From Microbacterium sp. (GTDB taxonomy: Bacteria; Actinomycetota; Actinomycetes; Actinomycetales; Microbacteriaceae): 16,378 nt of DNA. Position 1 is the first letter of the stretch. Every line of letters starts with the position of its first letter. The DNA lies in NCBI GenBank assembly GCA_003524435.1, contig DQHP01000128.1:5892-22269 (forward strand). The letters are read 5' to 3'. Below the pieces are notes generated by a model that ran no database searches, had not been told where the DNA came from, and saw only the letters and a program-made list of their open reading frames with translations. The translations under genes were made by a program, and so were the position numbers. This document shows, in pieces, positions 1 through 6,768 of the stretch.

Positions 1-1
1 C

Positions 2-88
2 GCCGACGGGCAGGTCACGGGCCTAGATGTGGAAGCGCTCATCGCCGAACACCAACAAGAGGCGCGCAAACTCGTCGCCGACGTTTGA
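2..88 (+). CDS. C-terminal tail of an unidentified protein (partial)
   Basis: An open frame enters from the left edge and ends in TGA at 86-88, encoding at least 28 residues (ADGQVTGLDVEALIAEHQQ and on to KLVADV). The end is acidic and probably helical (EALIAEHQQEARKLV). Codon choice is mainly G/C at third positions, as in the neighbouring genes, so this is plausibly the real end of a plus-strand gene. It is too short to assign a family. It lies 62 bp upstream of galE on the same strand. The main uncertainty is that a fragment this short could be a chance open frame. Confidence 0.5.
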   Translation, partial: ADGQVTGLDVEALIAEHQQEARKLVADV

Positions 89-112
89 GCTTCACCGCGC
101 GACAGGCAGAAT
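85..112 (+). promoter_or_regulatory. Possible galE promoter (weak match)
   Basis: In the 62-bp gap before galE, TTGAGC (85-90) and CAGAAT (107-112) are spaced by 16 bp. Each matches the housekeeping -35/-10 consensus at four of six positions. The -35 box overlaps the stop codon of the upstream fragment. This is only a pattern match, and galE could instead be read from an upstream promoter. Confidence 0.25.
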
Positions 113-150
113 AGAGGAGGCACGCGGCGCGCGGGCCGAGAGAGGAATGC

Positions 151-1128
151 ATGTCCTGGATCGTCACTGGTGGAGCCGGCTACATCGGAGCGCACGTCGT
201 GCGCGCACTCGCAGATGCAGGGCTCAGCCCGGTCGTCTTCGATGACCTCTCGAGCGGACAGAAGTCGTTTGTCCCCGAGGGCGTTCCGTTCGTGAAGGGC
301 AGCATCCTCGATCGCGAACTCTTTGAGAAGGCACTGCGTGAGCACTCCGCCGAGGGCGTCATCCACGTCGCCGGTTTCAAGTACGCGGGCGTCTCAGTCC
401 AGCGGCCGCTGCACACGTATGCGCAGAACGTCGACGGAACGCGCGTGATCCTTGAGGCGATGGATGCCGCGGGTGTCACCAACATCGTCTTCTCTTCGTC
501 GGCCGCGGTCTTCGGGACCCCGGATGTACCGCTCGTCGTGGAAGATACAGCGAAGAAGCCGTCCAGCCCGTATGGCGAATCCAAACTGATCGGCGAATGG
601 ATGCTGCGCGACCAGGCGATCGCGACGGCTGAGTCCGAGCATCCGCTGCGCCACACGTCGCTGCGCTATTTCAACGTCGTCGGCTCCGCCGACCCGAGCG
701 TCTACGACGTCAGCCCGCACAACCTCTTCCCGATCGTGTTCGAGAAGCTCATCGCCGATGAGACTCCTGCGATCTTCGGCGATGACTACGCCACTGAAGA
801 CGGCACGAACGTGCGCGACTATGTGCACGTCGGCGACATCGCCGCCGCCCATGTCGCGGCTGCGAAGCGCCTGTCGAGCGGGCAGAGCATCGAGGCGGCA
901 TACAACCTCGGTTCGGGTGACGGTCTGAGTGTGAAGCAGATCATGGATGCCATGGTGCGCGTCACCGGCATCGACTTCACACCCGAAATCGGCCCGCGCC
1001 GCGCCGGCGATCCCGACCGGATCGTGGCCACCGGTGAGCTTGCCGCCCGCGACCTGGATTGGAAGATGCGGTACACGGTGGACGAGATGGTGCGCACGGG
1101 CTGGGAGGCACGGCGCAACGCTGGTTAG
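151..1128 (+). CDS. galE: UDP-glucose 4-epimerase
   Basis: A cytosolic NAD-dependent epimerase that interconverts UDP-glucose and UDP-galactose, for galactose use (Leloir pathway) and for supplying UDP-galactose to surface glycans. The 325-residue length is typical of GalE. The Rossmann NAD-binding motif TGGAGYIG is at residues 6-13. The short-chain dehydrogenase catalytic pair YGESK places Tyr141 and Lys145, with the serine-rich strand FSSSAAVFG at about 114-122. The family signature GTNVRDYVHVGDIA (218-231) and GPRRAGDP (281-288) are also present. The ATG at 151 is supported by a purine-rich site (AGAGAGG, 139-145) and begins directly before the first beta strand. The acetyltransferase gene starts 4 bp after the stop. 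The family is certain; whether it prefers UDP-Glc or UDP-GlcNAc cannot be read from sequence. Confidence 0.95.
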   Translation: MSWIVTGGAGYIGAHVVRALADAGLSPVVFDDLSSGQKSFVPEGVPFVKGSILDRELFEKALREHSAEGVIHVAGFKYAGVSVQRPLHTYAQNVDGTRVILEAMDAAGVTNIVFSSSAAVFGTPDVPLVVEDTAKKPSSPYGESKLIGEWMLRDQAIATAESEHPLRHTSLRYFNVVGSADPSVYDVSPHNLFPIVFEKLIADETPAIFGDDYATEDGTNVRDYVHVGDIAAAHVAAAKRLSSGQSIEAAYNLGSGDGLSVKQIMDAMVRVTGIDFTPEIGPRRAGDPDRIVATGELAARDLDWKMRYTVDEMVRTGWEARRNAG

Positions 1129-1132
1129 TCCA

Positions 1133-1648
1133 ATGATCAGGGTGCGATCAGCGGTGGCGGAGGATGCTCCCGCAATCGCCCGCGTTCATGTGAGGTCGTG
1201 GCAGTCCGGATACCGCGGGCTCATGGACCAGGGCATCCTCGACGCGATGTCGATCGACGATCGCGCGGCTCGATGGGTCAGCATCCTGCAGGAGCCCCAT
1301 CCGCTGACTATCGACACTCTCGTCGCCGAGATCGAGGATGAGGTCCTCGGCTGGGTGTCGTTCGGCGCCGGGCGGGATGAAGGAGCGGATGCTGACGGCG
1401 AGGTCTACGGCATCTATAGCGACCCTGGCGTCTGGTCGCGGGGCACAGGCTATGCGCTGCTCAACGCAGCAGAAGCCACCCTCGTCGCCGCCGGGCATCA
1501 GGCCGCGTTCCTCTGGGTGCTCGACGGCAATGAGCGCGCCGACAGGTTCTATGCCCGAAATGGCTGGGACGAGGACGGTGCCACCAAGGTGGATGAACGC
1601 CCCGACATGACCCTGCGAGAGCACCGGCGCGTCAAGCACCTGCGCTGA
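1133..1648 (+). CDS. GNAT-family N-acetyltransferase
   Basis: A 171-residue single-domain GNAT protein that transfers an acetyl group from acetyl-CoA to an amine; the substrate is unknown. The N-terminus (IRVRSAVAEDAPAIARVHV) is the usual first strand and helix. The acetyl-CoA motif A region lies at about 94-118 (YSDPGVWSRGTGYALLNAAE), with the pyrophosphate loop RGTGYA at 103-108. The C-terminal motif B is recognisable in NERADRFYARNGW (133-145), as in many RimI-like members. The ATG at 1133 is chosen because the family domain starts there. The frame stays open further upstream, but that part lies inside galE and reads as a shadow. There is no good ribosome site next to the ATG, and the start is 4 bp after the galE stop, so translation is probably coupled to galE termination. 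No functional link to galE is evident. Confidence 0.85.
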   Translation: MIRVRSAVAEDAPAIARVHVRSWQSGYRGLMDQGILDAMSIDDRAARWVSILQEPHPLTIDTLVAEIEDEVLGWVSFGAGRDEGADADGEVYGIYSDPGVWSRGTGYALLNAAEATLVAAGHQAAFLWVLDGNERADRFYARNGWDEDGATKVDERPDMTLREHRRVKHLR

Positions 1649-1654
1649 CAGCGT

Positions 1655-1737
1655 GCAGTTTCTTCGGAGATGTACGTCTTCTTCGGATGATCTCAGTGAA
1701 ATCGTCCGAAGTTCGTGCACATCTCCGAAGAAGCTGC
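1655..1737. repeat. Nested long inverted repeat between convergent genes (possible bidirectional terminator)
   Basis: The outer arms, 1655-1673 and 1719-1737, pair over 19 positions with one mismatch; the inner 14 bases (TTCTTCGGAGATGT against ACATCTCCGAAGAA) match perfectly. A second stem sits inside: CTTCGGATGA (1681-1690) against TCGTCCGAAG (1702-1711), again with one mismatch. The element therefore carries four copies of a CTTCGGA core in two opposed pairs. It fills almost the whole gap between the GNAT gene and the convergent deaminase gene, which fits transcription termination in both directions. There is no T-run, and the size and repetition are more than a simple terminator needs, so a dispersed palindromic repeat is the alternative. 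Confidence 0.8.
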
Positions 1738-1759
1738 CCGGCTAAAGCCGCGAAACCGC

Positions 1760-2899
1760 TCAGTATCCCTCGCGGGCATCCAATGCTGCGATCGTCGAAG
1801 CAACCTCGGCGCGCAGGGCCGTTTTCTCAGCATCCGGCAACCAGCAGGCGTCAACCGCCCGCAGTGCCATCGCGCTCAGCTGTGCGTGGCTGGCACCGAT
1901 CTGCTCGTTGAGGATCGTGTACTCGTTGCTCAGCGTCGTCGGGAACATCCCCGGGTCATCCGAACACGGAACCAGGCTGAGCCCCTCGTCGAGCATGGCG
2001 CGAATGGATGCTCGACGCCACGGTCGCCAGGAACGACGCGAGGTCGTCGATCCCACGGTGAAGACCACGCCCTGATCGCGCACACGTGCGATCACTTCGG
2101 GGTCTTCCAGCACGTAGTAGCCGTGATCGATACGGTCACAGCCGAGCAGATCAAGGCACGTAATCGTGTTCTGCGCGCTGGGGACGTGCTCAGAGGAGTG
2201 CGCCGTCCGCTTGAGACCTGCCTCACCCGCCAGCCGGTAAGCAGCTTCGAAGCGCTCCGGTGGCCCGGCATTCTCGAGGTTGTCGAGGCCGATGCCTGCG
2301 ACGTACTCGTGCGAGTTGTCGACGACCTGGCGCACCTGGGCAAGAGCTTCTTCGCCGGTCTTCGAACGGTCGATGCCCTTGATCATGCGTCCGGTCATCC
2401 CGAAATCACGCTCAGCCATCCGGATGCCCTCGGCATATGCCTCGACGCTGCCGAGATAGCCCAGCGATGCCAGGTGTGCAGGAACATCGTCGAAGAACAG
2501 CTCCAGGTGCTTGGTGCCGCTCTTGCGGTGTGCATCCTCGAAGGCTTCATAGACGATACGGGTCAGGTCATCGGCATCCTTCAGAACCTGTGTGACCCAC
2601 TTCGATGCCTGGAACAGCGAGTACGACACCTCGGGCTCATCGGCCGAACGCCCCTGCGGCACCGGAATCACAGTGTTGCGGTACAGCGCAGGATCCGGCG
2701 GCAGCGAGTTGATGTCGGCGAAGATCCGCTCGGGATCCTCGGGCAGTTCGAGCTTCTCGCGCCGGGCAAGCTCTGCGAAGGTGCTCGCCCGCACGGTGCC
2801 GATGAGATGGCAGTGCAGGTCGACCTTCGGCAGATCGCTAATCCACTCGGCTGAAACAGCAAGAGAATCAGCAGGCACAGGTGATGAAACAGAGATCAC
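1760..2899 (-). CDS. Adenosine/adenine deaminase-like metal-dependent hydrolase
   Basis: A 379-residue cytosolic amidohydrolase of the adenosine deaminase superfamily, predicted to release ammonia from a purine-like amino group. Core residues can be placed by family pattern: metal-binding His29 and His31 (PKVDLHCH), a third His234 and catalytic Glu237 (HSSEH, where the family usually has HAGE), His259 (RIDHG), and Asp314/Asp315 (CSDDP). The catalytic set looks complete. Substrate-side segments differ: the usual CPTSN appears as GSTTSRR (283-289), and HAGE as HSSE. The GTG start at 2899-2897 overlaps the TGA of the upstream solute-receptor gene (GTGA), so translation is coupled and the enzyme is the last gene of the ABC-transporter operon. 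I infer that it deaminates the imported compound. Adenosine is only one candidate; adenine, modified purines or another amine are possible. Confidence 0.82.
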   Translation of the reverse strand: MISVSSPVPADSLAVSAEWISDLPKVDLHCHLIGTVRASTFAELARREKLELPEDPERIFADINSLPPDPALYRNTVIPVPQGRSADEPEVSYSLFQASKWVTQVLKDADDLTRIVYEAFEDAHRKSGTKHLELFFDDVPAHLASLGYLGSVEAYAEGIRMAERDFGMTGRMIKGIDRSKTGEEALAQVRQVVDNSHEYVAGIGLDNLENAGPPERFEAAYRLAGEAGLKRTAHSSEHVPSAQNTITCLDLLGCDRIDHGYYVLEDPEVIARVRDQGVVFTVGSTTSRRSWRPWRRASIRAMLDEGLSLVPCSDDPGMFPTTLSNEYTILNEQIGASHAQLSAMALRAVDACWLPDAEKTALRAEVASTIAALDAREGY

Positions 2900-3972
2900 T
2901 GAGCGGTCACCTCTCGCGCGAAGCGGTCAACCCACTCGCTGCGGGTCGACACCAACTCTGCCGGGTCAAGCGTCTCGAATCCGGCCGCGATCGGGTCATC
3001 GGCGATGTCGCCGACAACAGCGCGGATCTCTTCGGGGATCTCGGCGCCGGGGTTGACCGGCAGGTCACCGACGATGGCCGCCGATGACGTCTGCGCTTCT
3101 ACTCCGAGGAGGTAGTCGATGAACTTCTCGGCTGCTTCGACGTTTGCCGCACCGGTCGGGATCATCGCGCGGTTTGTCGCCATGTAGGCGCCTTCAGCCG
3201 GCGCAACCCAGCCAACGGGCTCGCCGGAAGCGATCACATCGGTAGCGAATCCGTTCAGGGAATCTGCTGCGACGATCTCGCCCTGCGTGATGAGGTTTGT
3301 GACCTCAGTTGACGAGCTGTAGAACTGCAGAACGTTGGGAGCCCACTCGCCCATGACCTCGAAAGCAGTGTCGACGTCGTAGGGTCCGTCTCCGAAGGTC
3401 GCGGCGACACCACTGATAGCCAGCTGGCCGGCGGTGACCGAAATGTCGGGCAGCGCGAGCTTGCCCGCGTATGCCTTATCGCCGTAGAGGTCCCAGCTTG
3501 CGGCCTCTTCTGCAGAGAGCTCGTCAGTGTTGTACAGCGTGCCGTTGAGCTGGTAACTGTATGCGGGTCCGAGGTAGCTGTCTTCCTTGGCGAAGTCGGC
3601 GACTTCATCGAGCGTCGGCACGGCGGAGGCGTCAACCTGCTGGAAGAGGTCGTCTTCCTGGCCGAGCGCCGCGTAGTAGTCGCTGATCATCATCACGTCG
3701 ACACCGGGGTCAACGCCGTCGGTGAGCTGCAGCTGCGACAGGCGGTCGGCGTTCGATCCGGTTGCGATCTCGACCTCGATGCCGGTCGCTTCGGTGAATG
3801 GGTCGATGACGGCTTCTTCGAGCAGTTCGACGCCGAACGGGAAGGTGCTCACGACGAGCACATTCGAGTCAGCCTCCGTGTCAGAGCCAGCGGAAGAGCA
3901 ACCAGCCAGGAGCAGGCCGGATGCCGCGGCACCAGCGGTGAGCACGAGGAGGCGGGAGGGACGATTCAGCAT
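2896..3972 (-). CDS. ABC transporter solute-binding lipoprotein (PotD-like)
   Basis: A 358-residue extracytoplasmic receptor anchored by lipid. A signal peptide precedes the lipobox LLAGC, with Cys25 as the lipidated residue, followed by a Ser/Asp/Glu-rich linker. The mature part begins VLVVSTFPFGVE and has a two-domain periplasmic fold of the spermidine/putrescine, iron and thiamine receptor cluster (DPFTEATGIEVEI, DVMMISDYYA, SYQLNGTLYNTDEL). The ATG at 3972-3970 is preceded by GAAAGGA at good spacing. It lies 22 bp after the ATPase gene, and its stop overlaps the start of the deaminase gene. The Pot label comes from overall family resemblance and the matching permeases. The deaminase partner suggests a nitrogen-containing ligand such as a purine derivative rather than a simple polyamine, but that is inference. 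Confidence 0.88.
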   Translation of the reverse strand: MLNRPSRLLVLTAGAAASGLLLAGCSSAGSDTEADSNVLVVSTFPFGVELLEEAVIDPFTEATGIEVEIATGSNADRLSQLQLTDGVDPGVDVMMISDYYAALGQEDDLFQQVDASAVPTLDEVADFAKEDSYLGPAYSYQLNGTLYNTDELSAEEAASWDLYGDKAYAGKLALPDISVTAGQLAISGVAATFGDGPYDVDTAFEVMGEWAPNVLQFYSSSTEVTNLITQGEIVAADSLNGFATDVIASGEPVGWVAPAEGAYMATNRAMIPTGAANVEAAEKFIDYLLGVEAQTSSAAIVGDLPVNPGAEIPEEIRAVVGDIADDPIAAGFETLDPAELVSTRSEWVDRFAREVTAQ

Positions 3973-3994
3973 GACGATGTCCTTTCGGGGAGGG

Positions 3995-4990
3995 TCAGTC
4001 GGCGAGTTCTACGAGGTGGGAAGCAGCTGCGGTGACGGTGACGGAGTCACCGGGCACGAGCCGCGGTGCGCCATCAGCGCGCACATCAGAGAGGAGCGTG
4101 ATCGACCCCGTCTCATCGCGCGCGGCGACAGTAATCAGCAGATCAACGCCGCGATACGCGATGTCGGTGACGACGCCGGGCAGGACAATCGCGCCGGTCG
4201 CGGCAGTCTCATCAGAATGGACGACCAGGTGCTCTGGACGCACTGTCACGAGCCCACCTGCGGTCTGCACGAAGTTCTCGTAGCCGAGGAAGTCGGCAAC
4301 GAAGCGGTTCGTCGGTGCACCGAAGACGTCAGCCGGTGCCCCCTGCTGCATGATCTTGCCCGCGCGCATCAGGACCATCTCATCGCTCATCTCGAGCGCT
4401 TCGTCCTGATCGTGCGTGACGAGCACCACAGTGAGTCCGGTCTCATGCTGGATACGGCGCAGCTCAGAGCGCATCTGCACACGCAGGCGCGCGTCGAGGT
4501 TCGACAGCGGCTCATCCAACAGCAACAGCTTCGGGCGAATCGCGATGGCACGAGCCAGCGCCACGCGCTGCTGCTGTCCGCCAGAAAGTGCGCGCGGCTT
4601 GCGATCTGCGAGATGCGCGAGGCCGACGAGTTCGAGGCTTTCTGCGGCACGCTTCTGCCGTTCGGCCTTGTTGATGCCCCGGGTTTTGAGCCCGTACTCG
4701 ACGTTGTCGGCGACGCTCATATGCGGAAACAGCGCGTAGGACTGGAAGACCATGCCCAGGCCACGCTTCTCGGGCGGCGTCGCCGTCGCATCCGACCCAT
4801 CAATGAGAATCTGGCCGCTGGTGGGGCGCGTGTATCCGGCCAGCATTCGCAGCGACGTGGTCTTGCCACAGCCGGAAGGGCCCAGCAACGTGGTGAGCTT
4901 GCCGGCCGGGATGCTGAGGTCGATGTCATCGACGGCGGTGAAGTCGCCGAACACCTGAGTGACCGAGACGAACTGGGCTGCGGCGTTCAT
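3995..4990 (-). CDS. ABC transporter ATP-binding protein (PotA-like)
   Basis: A 331-residue cytoplasmic ATPase that powers the importer formed by the neighbouring permeases. Walker A GPSGCGKTT is at 37-45, the Q-loop at VFQSYALFPH (81-90), the ABC signature LSGGQQQR at 135-142, Walker B LLLLDEP at 155-161 and the H-loop His at 193. A C-terminal TOBE-type domain (about 235-331, with VRPEHLVV) is typical of the spermidine, iron and sugar MOI/CUT1-type ATPases. The start ATG (4990-4988) overlaps the TGA of the PotC-like permease gene by 4 bp. All catalytic motifs are intact. The substrate cannot be read from this subunit. Confidence 0.95.
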   Translation of the reverse strand: MNAAAQFVSVTQVFGDFTAVDDIDLSIPAGKLTTLLGPSGCGKTTSLRMLAGYTRPTSGQILIDGSDATATPPEKRGLGMVFQSYALFPHMSVADNVEYGLKTRGINKAERQKRAAESLELVGLAHLADRKPRALSGGQQQRVALARAIAIRPKLLLLDEPLSNLDARLRVQMRSELRRIQHETGLTVVLVTHDQDEALEMSDEMVLMRAGKIMQQGAPADVFGAPTNRFVADFLGYENFVQTAGGLVTVRPEHLVVHSDETAATGAIVLPGVVTDIAYRGVDLLITVAARDETGSITLLSDVRADGAPRLVPGDSVTVTAAASHLVELAD

Positions 4991-5784
4991 CGGTTGATGC
5001 CTCCGAAGATCTTGGCGAAGCCGACCGTCTTCTCCGCGATGATGGCGATGACGACGGTGGCGGCGAGGATGAGAGTCGAGGTGGCGGCGACCATCGGGTC
5101 GTAGCTCTGCTGCACGTAATCGAGCATCGTGACCGGCAGGGTTTGCGTGGTGCGGCTCTGCAGCAGGAGCGATAGCGGCACGTTGTTGAACGAGGTGATG
5201 AAGCTCAACAGTGCGGCAGAGAAGATGCCCGGGCGCAGAATCGGCAGTGTGACTGTCCAGAAGGTGCGCATCGGGGAGGCACCCAGTCCGCGCGCTGCTT
5301 CTTCCAGCGCCGGGTCAGCACCCGCAACCGCGGCGCCGGTCACGCGCACCGCGTACGGCAACAGCAACGCGGTGTGCCCGATCAACAACACGGGCCAGTT
5401 ATCGATGCGGAATGCCACGATCAGCTGCTGGAACAGTGCGAGTCCCACGACCAGTTCAGGAACGATCAATGGCGACAGGAACAGCGCCTCGACAACCCCC
5501 TTGCCCGGGAGCTTGCCGCGATAAATTGCGAGCGTCGCGGGGATACCGACGAGGAGTGCGAGGAATGTTGCCAGTAGTGCGATCTGAGCACTCGTGACGA
5601 GCGAGCCCATGAACGGTTCGTAGCTAAGCGCCGCGCCGAACCATTTCAACGAGAATCCCTCTGGCGGGAACTTCAACGTGTTCGACTCGGTGAATGAGAC
5701 GGCGACGACGAACAGGATCGGCACGATCATGATGATGTAGCCGGCGACGGCCAGCGTCATCGCGATGGGGCGACGGGTGTTCAT
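4987..5784 (-). CDS. ABC transporter permease (PotC-like)
   Basis: A 265-residue inner-membrane permease with about six hydrophobic segments (the first around 8-30). The segment FPPEGFSLKWFG (39-50) is the characteristic early periplasmic stretch of PotC-type permeases. The cytoplasmic EAA coupling loop is EEAARGLGASPMRTFWTVTLP (161-181), where the ATPase docks. The start at 5784 overlaps the stop of the first permease gene, and the stop overlaps the start of the ATPase gene, both as ATGA. The protein should form a heterodimer with the PotB-like permease. Confidence 0.93.
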   Translation of the reverse strand: MNTRRPIAMTLAVAGYIIMIVPILFVVAVSFTESNTLKFPPEGFSLKWFGAALSYEPFMGSLVTSAQIALLATFLALLVGIPATLAIYRGKLPGKGVVEALFLSPLIVPELVVGLALFQQLIVAFRIDNWPVLLIGHTALLLPYAVRVTGAAVAGADPALEEAARGLGASPMRTFWTVTLPILRPGIFSAALLSFITSFNNVPLSLLLQSRTTQTLPVTMLDYVQQSYDPMVAATSTLILAATVVIAIIAEKTVGFAKIFGGINR

Positions 5785-6605
5785 TCGGTGGCCCCCTTTC
5801 GTCCCATGACGGAGGAGACGGTCGATACCGCCAGGACAAGGAAGGTCATGATCAGCGCGGTGGCGGACGCCGCGGCCCAGTCAACGGTGACGCTGGCGTA
5901 CGAGAACAACTGCGTCGACAGCATCCGGTTGCCCGATCCACCCAACAGATAGGGCGTCGTGTAGGCGGTGGCGGAGCCAGCGAAGACGAGCGTCGCCGCG
6001 ACGACGATGCCGGGCGATGACAGCGGTACGACGACATCCCAGAACGTGCGGGTTCGGGATGCTCCGAGCCCGCGGGCCGCGTCGTCAAGAGCGGCATCGA
6101 CCTGCGACACCGCCGAATAGCAGGTGATGATCGCAAGCGGAAGGAAGAGTTGCGTGAGCCCGAGCACAATCGCCAGCGGCGTGTAGAGCAGTTGCGGGGC
6201 CTCATCGACGAGTCCGAGTCCGGTCAGCAGCTGTCCGATCGCACCGTTGGAGCCGAGCACGACCAGCCACCCGAAGGTGCGCACGACGTTGCTCAGCAGC
6301 AGCGGGAAGATCGCGAGTGCGAGGAAGACACCCGACCACTTCGACGTCGAGCGGGCGAGCAGATACGCGATCGGGAAACCCAGTACGACGCAGATACCGG
6401 TGACGACGAGTCCGAGCAGCATCGTGCGCCCGATGATCGCCAGGTCATAAGGATCGGTGAGCATTTCGCCGAGACGAACGAAGATGTCAACCGTGTCGGT
6501 GCGCGGAGGTGCGAGCAGCATCGCGAGCGCCGGGATGAGGAATCCGATCAGCAAAAAAGCCAGGCCGGGCAACAGCAGCAGCGCTGGTGTGGCTTTGCTT
6601 CGCAT
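5781..6605 (-). CDS. ABC transporter permease (PotB-like)
   Basis: A 274-residue membrane permease and the first gene of the five-gene operon. It has an N-terminal hydrophobic segment (about 7-33) and further membrane segments around 60-85, 92-116, 140-163, 198-220 and 245-266. The EAA loop is DDAARGLGASRTRTFWDVVVP (174-194). The ATG at 6605-6603 follows a very strong ribosome site (TAAGGAGG on the minus strand, 6617-6610). The loop after the first membrane segment is short compared with typical PotB proteins, which could reflect a different receptor contact. Membership of the spermidine/putrescine-type permease family is clear; the substrate is unknown. Confidence 0.92.
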   Translation of the reverse strand: MRSKATPALLLLPGLAFLLIGFLIPALAMLLAPPRTDTVDIFVRLGEMLTDPYDLAIIGRTMLLGLVVTGICVVLGFPIAYLLARSTSKWSGVFLALAIFPLLLSNVVRTFGWLVVLGSNGAIGQLLTGLGLVDEAPQLLYTPLAIVLGLTQLFLPLAIITCYSAVSQVDAALDDAARGLGASRTRTFWDVVVPLSSPGIVVAATLVFAGSATAYTTPYLLGGSGNRMLSTQLFSYASVTVDWAAASATALIMTFLVLAVSTVSSVMGRKGATE

Positions 6606-6629
6606 TCGTCCTCCTTAGGCGACCTCGCC

Positions 6630-6657
6630 AGTGTAACCGGTTTCATTCTGACCGCAA
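6630..6657 (-). promoter_or_regulatory. Candidate promoter of the importer-deaminase operon
   Basis: On the minus strand, TTGCGG (6657-6652) and TACACT (6635-6630) are spaced by 16 bp and lie 25 bp or more upstream of the permease start. The spacer contains the operator-like AACCGGTT palindrome, so a bound LacI-type protein would block polymerase. The -10 match is 4 of 6 and the -35 match 3 of 6. The implied leader is short, about 15-20 bases. Confidence 0.35.
6632..6645. promoter_or_regulatory. LacI-family operator-like site 1
   Basis: TGTAACCGGTTTCA contains the perfect 8-bp palindrome AACCGGTT (6635-6642) with the central CG typical of LacI-family operators. Ten bases (TGTAACCGGT) recur in the second site at 6711-6724 on the opposite strand. 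It lies just upstream of the permease operon. The divergent LacI-family gene next door is the natural candidate to bind it. Confidence 0.6.
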
Positions 6658-6674
6658 CAGTCACGTTGCTTTTG

Positions 6675-6705
6675 TTTACAAGTCTGAAACAAGTGTGCGT
6701 ATGCT
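6675..6705 (+). promoter_or_regulatory. Candidate promoter of the LacI-family gene
   Basis: TTTACA (6675-6680) and TATGCT (6700-6705) are separated by 19 bp, slightly longer than ideal. The predicted start point falls at or next to operator-like site 2, which would fit autorepression. This is a pattern match only. Confidence 0.3.
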
Positions 6706-6710
6706 CTTCC

Positions 6711-6724
6711 TGCGACCGGTTACA
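6711..6724. promoter_or_regulatory. LacI-family operator-like site 2
   Basis: Read on the minus strand this site is TGTAACCGGTCGCA, sharing TGTAACCGGT with site 1. The two centres are 79 bp apart in the 163-bp divergent gap. It sits 45 bp upstream of the LacI-family start codon, at the likely start of transcription. Together the sites suggest an ideal palindrome TGTAACCGGTTACA. Confidence 0.55.
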
Positions 6725-6768
6725 ACCGTCATGATGTAGTGAGCATACGAGCGCAGAAAGAGAGAACA

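Noticed and set aside
947..1132. N-terminal extension of the GNAT protein
   Set aside because: The frame is open but lies inside galE. The extra residues are Arg/Trp/Pro rich with no match to the family, and the domain begins at the ATG at 1133.
1715..2854. A 379-codon open frame on the plus strand opposite the deaminase gene
   Set aside because: It mirrors the deaminase codon pattern, has no family resemblance, and lacks a ribosome site. Long antisense frames are common in high-GC coding DNA.
3722..5104. A 460-codon plus-strand open frame opposite the receptor, ATPase and permease genes
   Set aside because: It crosses three clearly real minus-strand genes, and its composition (Arg, His and Asp rich, no motifs) is that of a shadow frame.
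2896..6605. Naming the importer as a spermidine/putrescine transporter (potABCD)
   Set aside because: Family resemblance does not define the ligand in this cluster, and the coupled deaminase argues for another compound.
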